From Bigelowiella natans CCMP2755 (Eukaryota; Cercozoa; Chlorarachniophyceae): a stretch of 64,000 bases of DNA. The translations under genes were made by a program, and so were the position numbers. Below the pieces are notes generated by a model. It was not told where the DNA came from and did not search any database. It worked only from the letters and a program-made list of their open reading frames with translations. How positions within the stretch are numbered: position 1 is the first letter of the stretch; each line of letters opens with the position of its first letter. Location of the stretch: NCBI GenBank assembly GCA_000320545.1, contig ADNK01001958.1:1-64000 (forward strand), read 5' to 3'. Below are positions 13,712 through 22,438 of this stretch, one piece after another.

Positions 13712-14698
13712 AGCGCCGACTTGCCCCCTCCTCCTCCTCCTCCTCCTCCTCCTCCTCCTCCTCCTCGTTTTCTGTGGAAACAGCTCCCAAGTTTTGGCAA
13801 TGGGTACTAATGAGGAGATATGATGATGATGATGCTGATGATGATGATGATGATGACCCACCTTAACTGTGATTATAACCAACGAACAACCATATGTTCT
13901 GCTCTTTCTATCGTCATTATATATTGATAATCGTCATCACCATCATCATCATCATTTACCATTTATTCACCATCATCGTGATCGATCGTTGCCATCCTCA
14001 GAGTAGTAGGTGACTGAGCACCCTCCTCCTCCTCCTCCTCCTCCTCCTCCCTCTCTTTCCTCATATTATTACTACCACTACTACTACTAATACTACTACG
14101 TCAAAAGCCGGGGCAGAGTAGTGTTAGGGGAACGGAGTGGAAGGTGGCTTTAAAGAAGGCGTTCTTACGTCACACCCGTGCTAAAAGACCTCTCAGTGAA
14201 CAAGCACTGAATCTGATGTTTGGCATGATATCCGCCACATCGAGCGGCTTGGTAGTAGAGTAGTAGTAGTAGTAGTAGTAGTAGTAGCGGTAGCAGTAGT
14301 TGTTGTAGTAGTAGGAGTAATAGTTATAGTGGTATTAGTTGTAGAAAATGAAGAGGCTATTTTATTGATGTGTGTTGTATTCCGAATAATCTGAAGCAAG
14401 TTACGTGATGATGATTGATGATCAACCAACGAATCAATTGATCAACCAATCAATGAATTAATCAATAGGTTTTTAGAAATCACTTTGAAAAATGGTATAA
14501 GTGCTGGTATGAGCCGTTCTGTTCCACAGTGTGTAGAATTAGGTATATCTGCGTATCAATATGATGATGAAACTTGCTCATGCTACCCATCATACATACT
14601 GCAGAAGAAGAGAAGGACAAGATGTTGCTGATGAGTCACAAGTGGTGGCCAGCACTTCGACTTCTTTCTTTTTACCAACACCACCACCACAACTGCTC

Positions 14699-14738
<40 letters not shown>

Positions 14739-14858
14739 CTGCTATTATCATGATCACAATCTGTTGTCGTCTACCAGACACCTTTGGGATAGCTTTGTGA
14801 TTCTTGGAGTAACACATTCAAGAGAGAGCGTTCGGAACATACTCCAGTATGAACAAAG

Positions 14859-14905
<47 letters not shown>

Positions 14906-15978
14906 GTAAAAGGAGAGAGAGAGAGAGAGAGAGATTTAATGTATCTATCTATCACCACAAAGTGCCGATGATAATATCGTCATCAATCATCAATTATCAT
15001 CATCATCATTATCACAAAATTCACGGTGAAATAGTAATGAGTAGCTGCGACTTAAAATATGATCGATTGATTCGATTGGACGCGCACTCGTCGTAGGAAT
15101 GACCAGTGCGGCTCGTTTGTCCTCCGTCTGAGCGGCAATGCTCCGGGATCTCTGGCTCTAGGGTATTATAATAATAATTATTATTATTACTATTATCGCT
15201 AATATATTATTATTACGTAATAGTAGTAGTAGTAGTAGCAGTTGTAGCAGTTGTAGAAGAAGAAATGCTCGATTAGAAAAGAAAGGAGAATAGGAAAAGG
15301 GGGAAGAGTACACTAAAATTGTTCTTACCCAATATGGAAGTGTCATCGGTCGTTGAGAGGACAGAGAGATAAGTAGACGAACAGACAGGGTTTTAGAACA
15401 ACCTTAGAAGAAGAAGATACATTGTTTAGTTCTTTCTTCTAGTCCTTTCTTGTATTATCGTCATTTTTCCACCACCATACTCATCAGATACGTCAACGAG
15501 AACAGGAACGTTGTGCATATGCAGATTATCACTGGAAGAAGAATGTAAGTGGCTGATCAAAGAGGATGTGTGCATCTTATTATTATTACTACTTCATCAC
15601 CATCGTCATAGTCACTTTCATCATCGTCTACTGATGACATTGCCGACATTGCCATCATCGACAAAATCACCATCACATGCAATCAGGATGGGTGAAACCA
15701 ACGCTTTCATGGTGCAGTTGGAAAACCGCAAGTATTTAAAGTTTGACACTCTTGAGGAGCTCGTCATAGCACTAACACCGGTTGGTAGTAATACTACTAC
15801 TAGTAGTAGTAGCAGTATATCAATCAATCAATCAATCAATAATAAACCAATCCATCGGCCGCATCATAACGCGCTCGTAAAATTGCTGGCTGCCACGTCT
15901 AATCGTGATACAACATATTCAGGCAAAGATGCTACATCCAATCCCAAAGGAATGGTTGTTCCATTCTTAGTCAATTGA
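5153..15978 (+). CDS. CHAT protease - STAND (NB-ARC-like) ATPase - tandem SH2 protein
   Basis: A gene of 32 exons whose phases all close, encoding about 1324 aa. Domain order: short N-terminus (MDPNDGDNAVATASQAK); CHAT protease with His (YTGHG, 5709-5730) and Cys (VAACHSE, Cys codon 6026-6028); STAND ATPase with P-loop GERNVGKT (7267-7290) and Walker B VLMVLDGLD (about 8001-8027); then two copies of a linker plus SH2-like module with FLVR-type arginines at 12275-12277 (GSFVIR) and 15125-15127 (GSFVLR). CHAT domains are caspase-superfamily proteases. STAND ATPases act as nucleotide-driven switches in plant, animal and fungal immunity and cell death. SH2 domains bind phosphotyrosine. A protease switch controlled by tyrosine phosphorylation is my inference. 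The end of exon 12 (8411) and the start of exon 27 (14138) are the least certain junctions. Exon coordinates are listed under the four domain entries. Confidence 0.85.
5274..6712 (+). other. CHAT protease domain (exons 2-8)
   Basis: Exon 1 is 5153-5203. The domain is on exons 5274-5387, 5418-5612, 5688-5756, 5868-5937, 6000-6067, 6343-6450 and 6680-6712. It opens with a beta strand typical of CHAT domains (QFDLVWLASNPL), continues with RDYATIERL, then VLHYTGHG holding the catalytic His, HLVRTETLRALIETG, VELVFVAACHSEPAG holding the catalytic Cys, VKHVIAVRV, and ends FYLGLVRGRTVK / DAFDFAQKSLQ. This is the full run of CHAT landmarks, and both dyad residues are present, so protease activity is plausible. 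The intron at 5388-5417 is only 30 nt; without its removal the frame stops. Confidence 0.85.
8998..9035. repeat. TA microsatellite directly before a 3' splice site
   Basis: TA run ending three bases before the acceptor AG (9037-9038) of exon 14. Other TA runs in introns of the same gene: 7509-7541, 9423-9462 and 14863-14902. Confidence 0.9.
9524..9584. repeat. CT then GT microsatellite in an intron
   Basis: About 43 bp of CT followed by about 18 bp of GT. Similar CT runs occur at about 1951-1977, 6098-6132 and 14701-14734. Confidence 0.9.
10201..10430. repeat. GAT-triplet repeat cluster in an intron
   Basis: Two blocks of GAT repeats (about 10204-10238 and 10369-10427). Related GAT/ATC blocks occur at about 8535-8573, 10580-10615 and 10800-10862. 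In six frames these create false His, Met, Asp or Ile homopolymer ORFs. Confidence 0.9.
10485..12971 (+). other. First linker + SH2-like module (exons 17-25)
   Basis: Exons 10485-10520, 10731-10771, 10872-10924, 11189-11243, 11681-11761, 12056-12107, 12230-12312, 12653-12766 and 12890-12971. Linker motifs TFWKVFG, QQFKDRLLKWF, RRSLSKDD and FHKWYFAWYKRF recall the helical linker that precedes the SH2 domain of STAT proteins. The SH2-like part reads HYWNSWLILGV (start), GSFVIRTS with the FLVR-type Arg, GCLALGYV, IVHVKID, and FNSLSQLVLDF at the C-terminal end. A Glu-rich insertion (EEEDFEEEEEE) sits between strands D and the last helix. All phases close. Confidence 0.75.
11141..11232 (+). repeat. 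46 bp tandem duplication carrying two 3' splice sites
   Basis: 11141-11186 and 11187-11232 are near-identical 46 bp units, each starting AGATGATGTGG, so each offers an acceptor AG (11142 and 11188). Using the second acceptor keeps the frame (DDVDKICLTC). Using the first adds 46 nt and leads to TGA in the second copy. Confidence 0.8.
13240..13803 (+). other. Low-complexity inter-SH2 linker exon (exon 26)
   Basis: A 564 nt exon, far longer than its neighbours, encoding runs of Ala (8), His then Gln (HHHHHHQQQQQ), Thr (12) and Ser (16), and ending KFWQW, which parallels TFWKVFG at the start of the first module. The nucleotide source of the runs is the same set of triplet repeats (GCT, CAT, ACT, TCC) that fills the introns. 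The frame is open throughout and joins both neighbours in phase 0. Confidence 0.7.
14138..15978 (+). other. Second linker + SH2-like module and C-terminus (exons 27-32)
   Basis: Exons 14138-14251, 14469-14542, 14778-14846, 15097-15162, 15488-15544 and 15687-15978 (stop TGA 15976-15978). Motifs align with the first module: WKVALKKAFLRH, KRPLSEQALNLMF, FEKWYKCWYEPF, HLWDSFVILGV, GSFVLRLS (FLVR-type Arg), GSLALGYV, VVHMQI, and FDTLEELVIAL. A poorly conserved tail of about 50 residues ends SNPKGMVVPFLVN. Introns after the IR dipeptide before HLW/HYW and after LALG fall at the same place and phase (phase 2) in both modules, which supports origin by internal duplication. Confidence 0.8.
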
Positions 15979-16653
15979 TAATGAGAGGTAGTCTATCTTC
16001 ATGATGTATAATTTACTTGCTTCCTGTTAATATGCATTGCACACCTTCATAAATTTGCACAGGTGCAAGCGATGTTAAAGCTGAGATCTAAAGAGTATAC
16101 ATAGATCAAATGCTACGAAGCACCTTAGCCATGACTTTAAACCAGCTCAATGAGTTTATTAACAATTAAATGAAGATGGTGTACATTCAAAAGTTCACTA
16201 TTATCTACCAATATCCGATTAGCGACAAATCAAACCAACGACTACCATAAATTCCATTGTGTGAGATCACCAAAGAGGTAACTGATGGTGTAATTGTCGT
16301 TGTTGTTAGTGTACATGCGTGTTGTGCGATCGATTGCTAGATGCATGCATCCGCATGTCTAGATGTGCTTTTCTCACCAGCTCACGCTACGAAACGAGGC
16401 GTAACATGGATTGTAGCAATCGAAAGTGAACAGTTACGTTGTTCCTGCGGAGCACAAACCAGCCATTTTGACTTTTGAATTGCATGCTTCGCACACGTAC
16501 ATGCATGCTGCGCGCCACCGAAGCTGTCATGGTAGCATGCATGGATTGACTGAGAAACGGTGGCACGGATCGCTGAGTGCTAGACAGTGCTGGGTGATCA
16601 TTGCATTGGAACACAATTTGCGCACGCTGGCACGGCTAGACGGCACAACTAGA
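15979..16653. other. Gene-free gap into which retrotransposon copy 1 inserted
   Basis: No exon recognised. From about 16310 it is rich in ATGCATGC, ACATGCATG and related words. The last four bases (TAGA, 16650-16653) are repeated after the element at 22370-22373 and mark the target-site duplication. Confidence 0.6.
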
Positions 16654-16979
16654 TGTAGCGCGTACCACTACGCGGGCACAAGTCACGTGCGACAACAAAG
16701 GGGTTGTCGCGGATATAGAATATAGATAACGTAGATATTAATACAGCATAGGCACGTGGGTTCCGGCGGGACTCATGGCAGCACACCGGAAGTGTGCTGC
16801 CCCACGTGCGGCGGCATTCGCGAAAGCTTCGCGAATGATTACGCAGTGCACGATTTAATAAAAATATAATCTTTAATAAAAATAAACACAACTCTTCAAA
16901 AGGAAGCAAACGTGCCTTTCCCCCCCCCTGCCTACTTGTGCACGTAGCGCCTCGGCCTGTGAACACCTTACGCGCAACA
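16654..16979 (+). repeat. 5' LTR of copy 1
   Basis: 326 bp, TG...CA. It contains three strong inverted repeats: 16689-16710 (8 bp arms), 16752-16809 (9 bp outer arms GCACGTGGG around an inner 9 bp hairpin at 16778-16800) and 16815-16837 (10 bp arms around AGC). CACGTG occurs three times. An AT-rich stretch with AATAAA-like words (about 16854-16885) is a likely polyadenylation region. Confidence 0.95.
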
Positions 16980-17018
16980 ACCTTTGGCTTCCACACACGG
17001 GAAACGATTTGACTAACA

Positions 17019-20000
17019 ATGTCACAGCAGCTAGAAGAACAGCAGGACTTTGGCTCGCAGGCCGTGCAAGGGCACGAGCAGAAACAGGAAAGGAAGGGCG
17101 ATACGGACGCTAAGGAAGGAGGAGGAACACCTCCACAGGCACCGCCGGGACCAGCACCCGGGATTAAGAAAGCAGATGCAGCAGCAGAGGCACTGGAGAA
17201 CTTCTACGAGGCGGACGACGAGGACGTGGCCGCCGAAAGCAAGAAGGTCGTAATGGCATTACGAGCCTTGCGACCCAGGGCGAGCAACTACGCCAAACTG
17301 AAAGTATCGATAGAATACAAGTATCAGACACATGATGTTTGGGCAGCTATCATGCAGGACATCATGGATTACGAAGCAGACTTACCTCCAGAGTGGGCAG
17401 CTTTGTTTAGGAACGACGGGGGTCTGGGCGCCTCGCGGGGGACGACCCAGAGCACCGTCAAGCAGCAGCAGCCGGTACAGCGGAACACCCAGTTCATGTC
17501 TGTTAAAACAGCACCGGTTATGATAACGAAATACAACGGGAAAAGAGGTGAGGCAAGGAGGTGGTGGAAGAACGCTAGGAGTATACTCTGCGACTTTACC
17601 CCTAACCCCACCGAAAACGACAAGCTCAAATGGCTAGCTATAATAAAGCAAGCCATGGACCTTTACGAGACAGGCAGGACCCGGATCAGGCAGCTAGAGA
17701 AAATACACACTACAGTTAGTGGGCTACGAGACGTTGAGGCGATAATGAAGGCTTTTGTAAATGAACAGGATGCTAACTCCCTACCCCAGGCTATTAGAAA
17801 ATACAGAGCAATGATGCAGCATGAGAGAGAACCTGTTAGAGACTTTGCCACGCGCTTCCAGGATATGATCGACGAACTACATGATTTTAATTACAACACA
17901 GGTGATGATCAGGCAAGGTTTGAAGAGTTCAAGTTAAAGATAAAGGAATCCACTTACGTTACGGAGAAAGGCTACACCACGATGGAGGCAGCAGTGCAGG
18001 CTATATCCCTACGCGAGCAGGAGCAGGACCGCAAGTTTACCAGCCCTAAGGTACCTGGCATAGGAAACATTAACGCTATTAAGCCGCAGCGAGACTGGTA
18101 CAAGGACAGGGAAGGTAACCGACGTTGCGGATACTGCTCACGTAAAGGGAAACACACCGCTAAAGACTGCAGAGACAGGAAAGAAGGACGACCCAGGATG
18201 ACGATCAGGCAGCTCAACGAACACTACGAGAAGTTAAAGAGAAAGAAAGGCAGAGGACAAGGATATAACAACAGCAAATGGCAAGGCAGCAACAACGGGA
18301 AGAACAATAAATATAAGAACAAAAAGCAGAACAGTATCAATGCTATACAGCAGCAGATAAACGGAATATTAGATCACCTTAAGCAGGCGCCGACGAAGAC
18401 AGCAGTACCAGCAACGCAGGACCAAGACAAGCCCATGACCCTAGACGACATAAAGAACTTAGGAGTATGCAACATTAATGACGAAGACGCTAACAGGACT
18501 ATCAAAGTTGCTATGACCAAGGTTAAAGTTAAAGACAGCTACGGAGACTACAAGAAACTACCTGCCCTTTGGGATAGTGGCAGCATGCCGAAGTCCTTCA
18601 TAAGCCTAAGCACAGTAAGAAGGTTAGGACTATTGGATCAAGTGACTAAGAAAGAACGTAAATATGCTCAAGCAGACGGAAGCTCTTCCATGAAGACCGT
18701 CGGTGAGCTAATGCTAAAGCTACAGATACCTGGCAGCGACGCGGAGACCCAAATCAAGACCCGAGTAGCCATGACTTTATCCATGGAACTACTCCTCGGA
18801 CAGGATGCCCTAGAAAAATTAGGGGGGATCATATCATTCTACAATCACAAGATATACTTTGCTAAGTTGCCAAAGAAGTCAGGCAGGACCATCAGCCAGA
18901 ACATGATACGGCTTGACGAGTGGACCTCTGAGTCAAGCGTTAATGCGTTAGAGTTTATGGACCTAGCGGACAACAAGCTACCTACACCTACCGAGCTACG
19001 GAAGAAGAACCCCGGCAAGACCATCCGACAGATAACGGAGCTACTGGACAAGACCCCCCCAGCTGATGATTGGGATATCGACAAAGGCAAAAAGTACATT
19101 AATAAAATATTAAACGAGAAGTACTCTGACATCACCAAGCCGACGACGAAGCCCTCCAGCAAGCTTACCCCAGTAAAGATCGAGCTAAAGAAGGGATACG
19201 AAGAGTGCATCATCAATGACCCAGAACATAGGCGACCGGAAGCGGACTGGGAAAAGATAGAGTGGCAGATCAATGAATGGGCAAAGGAAGGGAAGATAGA
19301 GCCAAGCAACTCACCATGGAACGTGAGACATGTGCTAGCTAAGAAACCTACTTACCCTTTCTTCCGCCTGGCGCACAACTTCATCCGCCACAACCGAGTA
19401 ATAAAGAGGATCCAGACACCTACACCAAGGATAGATGACGTTATTGAACACGTCATAGGATACAAATACTACTCTTCCCTAGATAAAAATGAATCATACA
19501 TGCAGACACCCATCCACAAAACCTCCCGCCCCATTACCGCGTTCTCCAGCAGGCACAGGAAGTGGCACTTCGTCGTATTCCCTTACGGCCTAAGCATATC
19601 AGGGGATGCGTTCAGTAGTCAGAACTACAGGGCATACACACATGATGGGATGGCGTCTGTGTTGTGGGTGTTTGTGTTTGTGTATGTGGATGATGACATA
19701 ATATGTACCAACACAGTCGTCGCTCAGATCTTCCTCCTGGAAAATATATTTATTAGGTTTGCACACTTCGGTTTTACTATTAGACTGCAGAAGTGTACAT
19801 TCCTAGCTACAAGAATCAAGTGGTGTGGATATTACCTGGAGCAAGGCCGCATCACCCCAAACCCCGAGAAAGTAGCAGCACTACAGCAAGCCCCTAAACC
19901 TAAGAATGCAAAGGAGTTAAAGTCATTCTTGCAGACTGCAGCTTGGATACTACGTAGGTTCTCCCCTACCTACGCTAGGACTGCAGCTGCTTTTACTACT

Positions 20001-21992
20001 GCTTACCGGAAGGAGAACTCTGTAGGCCTCAGCTTCGCTAAGGTGTGGGCCAAGGCTGGCCTTGATGCCCACTTCGATAACCTAATAAAGTTATGCAGCA
20101 ACACCCTATTGAATGCTAAGCTAGACACTACTAGACCAGCTACCCTATGGACAGACTGGTCTAAGCTAGGTATGGCTGCTGTACTTACCCAAGACCAGCA
20201 GATCATACGGGTGTGGGGCAGGGCCTGCACAGCAGCTGAGGCCAAGTACAGCCCTACAAAAGGAGAGTATAAAGCCATGACTGAGGCGCAGAGGAAACTA
20301 AGATACTACCTGCTGTCGGTGCCCAGCTTCACCTTAATGACTGACCACAAGCCCCTCCTAGGCATCGACCGCAAGCTCGAAGCGCCTAACGATGAGTATG
20401 CAGCTATGAGGGCGGACACGGAAGAGTTTAGGGACAAGAGGACAGTGGTCTACGCACCAGGAGACAAGCAGCTTGCTGACTATTTCAGCAGGCTGTTCGA
20501 AAAGAAAGTCCCTACCCAGGTCACCCCTATGGTTAACGCGATTACCTTCGAGGACGGCGACTTCCTGCCTGAGCCAGAGGAGCTCCAGCACCTTCAAGAA
20601 CACCTGGATAAATACAAACACAAGCATGAGGTACTTAGTGATAGGATATATGTATACACTAATAATGTTAGGCGTACCTACGTGCCACGGCGGACCAGGG
20701 GAGCCCTTCTCTTTACCGCCCATGGACCTGCACACGTAGGAGAAAACCATATCACTGCTCTACTCTACCATTACTACTGGCCCTACAAGCTAAAAGAGAT
20801 AAGGACATACCTGCGTGGCTGCAGGTGCTCCAGCTTGAAGGCGGCAGGCGTCGCCACCAAGGAGTCCAGCAAGAGCCGTGCATCTAAGAAAATCAAAGCA
20901 AGGAACTTCTTAGATATCGTGCAAATTGATGTTTATAAGTACGATGGCTATCACTACCTTACCTTCGTTGATGTGGCCACTGGAAAGTGCTGGGTTAAAA
21001 AGATTATCAAGGTCAACGTTGCTAAGAAGAACAAAGGCTTATATAAGCAGAGGCTTACTAACTGCTACCGTACCTGGGAGTCTGAGCTCCAGGCTATCCC
21101 TGATGAAGTTAGCATAAACAAGATACCAAAGAAGTTACATGTGGATAATGAGACCTCTCTTCTACAGCTACCACACCCTAATATTGATGCCTCACCTGTA
21201 TACTATGCCCAGTCCAACTCCAAGGTAGAGCGACTCCACCGCACCTTGGCCAACCTAAGCAGGATAAATAGCACCACACCAGACAAGATACAAGGGTTAG
21301 TAAACGACACCTTCACGTCTGGGGGAGGTATCAAGGATAAGGAGAGGGAAGAAGGCGACGACAACGACGACGATACCGAGAGCGAAGACGAGAAGGTCCC
21401 GTACGATGGCCGAGTTCTAAAGGAAGGACAGTATGTTAGGGCCAAGGTAAATCTGAGATCGAGAAATAAACAAGACCCCTTCTGGGGTGGCGTTGCAAAG
21501 GTTACCGAGAGGAAGGGGAGGAAGCAGTACTACATCTATGATGGGAACAGGGTCACCTTGCGCCACATCAGTCACCTAAAGAATTATGATATCGGTGAGA
21601 AGCTCCTAGAGGATGTTAAAGTAAACCCTACTGTGTGGGAGCGAGCAATGCCTTGTTTAGGACCCCGACCTAAGTTCGATGTGGAATATGGAAACAATAA
21701 GGTCAGGGTGAACGACGATTGGCGCATGAAGATTGTCTATCTAGGCTACCCTGGATTACGAAATATGGAGAGGGTAGCTATGAAAATAAAGGACGGAAAA
21801 TATCAGCTACTCTACCTAGCTGTTCCCGACTTACCCTTTGAGCACTGGTATAAGGTCCTGGGGGACCTTGATGCAGAGGGCTGGTATGGACACGAACCTA
21901 AGGACGAAGGTGAGTTCTGGGTAAGCGACAAAGGAGATAAGGTTAGAGAGGAATCTATTACCTGGTGGTTGGTGAAGTTCCGAAAGCGATGA
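17019..21992 (+). CDS. Gag-Pol polyprotein, Ty3-like, copy 1
   Basis: One uninterrupted 1657-residue frame starting 39 bp after the LTR. In order: a capsid-like helical region (about 170-340); a zinc knuckle at Cys370-Cys384 with spacing CX2CX5HX4C, one residue longer than the usual CX2CX4HX4C; aspartic protease LWDSGS (Asp519); reverse transcriptase with active site YVDDD (889-893); RNase H (TDWSK, Asp1046; DHKPLL); integrase with an HHCC-type zinc motif (HGPAHVG ... YYWP ... CRCS) and a catalytic triad of Asp1304, Asp1376 and Glu1404; a GPY/F-like segment (about 1475-1530); and an unassigned tail of about 110 residues. Order RT-RNaseH-IN places it in the Ty3/gypsy group. No frameshift separates gag from pol. 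Confidence 0.93.
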   Translation: MSQQLEEQQDFGSQAVQGHEQKQERKGDTDAKEGGGTPPQAPPGPAPGIKKADAAAEALENFYEADDEDVAAESKKVVMALRALRPRASNYAKLKVSIEYKYQTHDVWAAIMQDIMDYEADLPPEWAALFRNDGGLGASRGTTQSTVKQQQPVQRNTQFMSVKTAPVMITKYNGKRGEARRWWKNARSILCDFTPNPTENDKLKWLAIIKQAMDLYETGRTRIRQLEKIHTTVSGLRDVEAIMKAFVNEQDANSLPQAIRKYRAMMQHEREPVRDFATRFQDMIDELHDFNYNTGDDQARFEEFKLKIKESTYVTEKGYTTMEAAVQAISLREQEQDRKFTSPKVPGIGNINAIKPQRDWYKDREGNRRCGYCSRKGKHTAKDCRDRKEGRPRMTIRQLNEHYEKLKRKKGRGQGYNNSKWQGSNNGKNNKYKNKKQNSINAIQQQINGILDHLKQAPTKTAVPATQDQDKPMTLDDIKNLGVCNINDEDANRTIKVAMTKVKVKDSYGDYKKLPALWDSGSMPKSFISLSTVRRLGLLDQVTKKERKYAQADGSSSMKTVGELMLKLQIPGSDAETQIKTRVAMTLSMELLLGQDALEKLGGIISFYNHKIYFAKLPKKSGRTISQNMIRLDEWTSESSVNALEFMDLADNKLPTPTELRKKNPGKTIRQITELLDKTPPADDWDIDKGKKYINKILNEKYSDITKPTTKPSSKLTPVKIELKKGYEECIINDPEHRRPEADWEKIEWQINEWAKEGKIEPSNSPWNVRHVLAKKPTYPFFRLAHNFIRHNRVIKRIQTPTPRIDDVIEHVIGYKYYSSLDKNESYMQTPIHKTSRPITAFSSRHRKWHFVVFPYGLSISGDAFSSQNYRAYTHDGMASVLWVFVFVYVDDDIICTNTVVAQIFLLENIFIRFAHFGFTIRLQKCTFLATRIKWCGYYLEQGRITPNPEKVAALQQAPKPKNAKELKSFLQTAAWILRRFSPTYARTAAAFTTAYRKENSVGLSFAKVWAKAGLDAHFDNLIKLCSNTLLNAKLDTTRPATLWTDWSKLGMAAVLTQDQQIIRVWGRACTAAEAKYSPTKGEYKAMTEAQRKLRYYLLSVPSFTLMTDHKPLLGIDRKLEAPNDEYAAMRADTEEFRDKRTVVYAPGDKQLADYFSRLFEKKVPTQVTPMVNAITFEDGDFLPEPEELQHLQEHLDKYKHKHEVLSDRIYVYTNNVRRTYVPRRTRGALLFTAHGPAHVGENHITALLYHYYWPYKLKEIRTYLRGCRCSSLKAAGVATKESSKSRASKKIKARNFLDIVQIDVYKYDGYHYLTFVDVATGKCWVKKIIKVNVAKKNKGLYKQRLTNCYRTWESELQAIPDEVSINKIPKKLHVDNETSLLQLPHPNIDASPVYYAQSNSKVERLHRTLANLSRINSTTPDKIQGLVNDTFTSGGGIKDKEREEGDDNDDDTESEDEKVPYDGRVLKEGQYVRAKVNLRSRNKQDPFWGGVAKVTERKGRKQYYIYDGNRVTLRHISHLKNYDIGEKLLEDVKVNPTVWERAMPCLGPRPKFDVEYGNNKVRVNDDWRMKIVYLGYPGLRNMERVAMKIKDGKYQLLYLAVPDLPFEHWYKVLGDLDAEGWYGHEPKDEGEFWVSDKGDKVREESITWWLVKFRKR

Positions 21993-22043
21993 AGGTCTAA
22001 GGGAATAAGGAAGGAAGGAAGGAGCAACGTGACTTGGGGGAGG

Positions 22044-22369
22044 TGTAGCGCGTACCACTACGCGGGCACAAGTCACGTGCGACAACAAAGGGGTTGTCGC
22101 GGATATAGAATATAGATAACGTAGATATTAATACAGCATAGGCACGTGGGTTCCGGCGGGACTCATGGCAGCACACCGGAAGTGTGCTGCCCCACGTGCG
22201 GCGGCATTCGCGAAAGCTTCGCGAATGATTACGCAGTGCACGATTTAATAAAAATATAATCTTTAATAAAAATAAACACAACTCTTCAAAAGGAAGCAAA
22301 CGTGCCTTTCCCCCCCCCTGCCTACTTGTGCACGTAGCGCCTCGGCCTGTGAACACCTTACGCGCAACA
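22044..22369 (+). repeat. 3' LTR of copy 1
   Basis: 326 bp, by eye identical to 16654-16979. Followed by TAGA, the target-site duplication. Confidence 0.95.
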
Positions 22370-22407
22370 TAGACAACTGATGAACGATTTGTGCTGAAAA
22401 TCGACAT

Positions 22408-22438
<31 letters not shown>

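Larger units (their letters stand above)
16654..22369 (+). mobile_element. Intact Ty3-like LTR retrotransposon, copy 1
   Basis: Two 326 bp LTRs (16654-16979 and 22044-22369) that look identical by eye and begin TG and end CA. They flank one gag-pol reading frame. A 4 bp target-site duplication TAGA surrounds the element. A purine tract GGGGGAGG lies directly before the 3' LTR, and a possible primer-binding site starts at TGG 16985, five bases after the 5' LTR. The whole element is 5716 bp, the same as copy 2 at 55032-60747. Identical LTRs and an open frame indicate very recent insertion. Confidence 0.95.

Noticed and set aside
17050-22407. Frames in other phases and on the minus strand of the retrotransposon (repeated at 55.4-60.8 kb)
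   Set aside because: They recur identically in both copies because the DNA is the same; all are shadows of gag-pol or LTR sequence.
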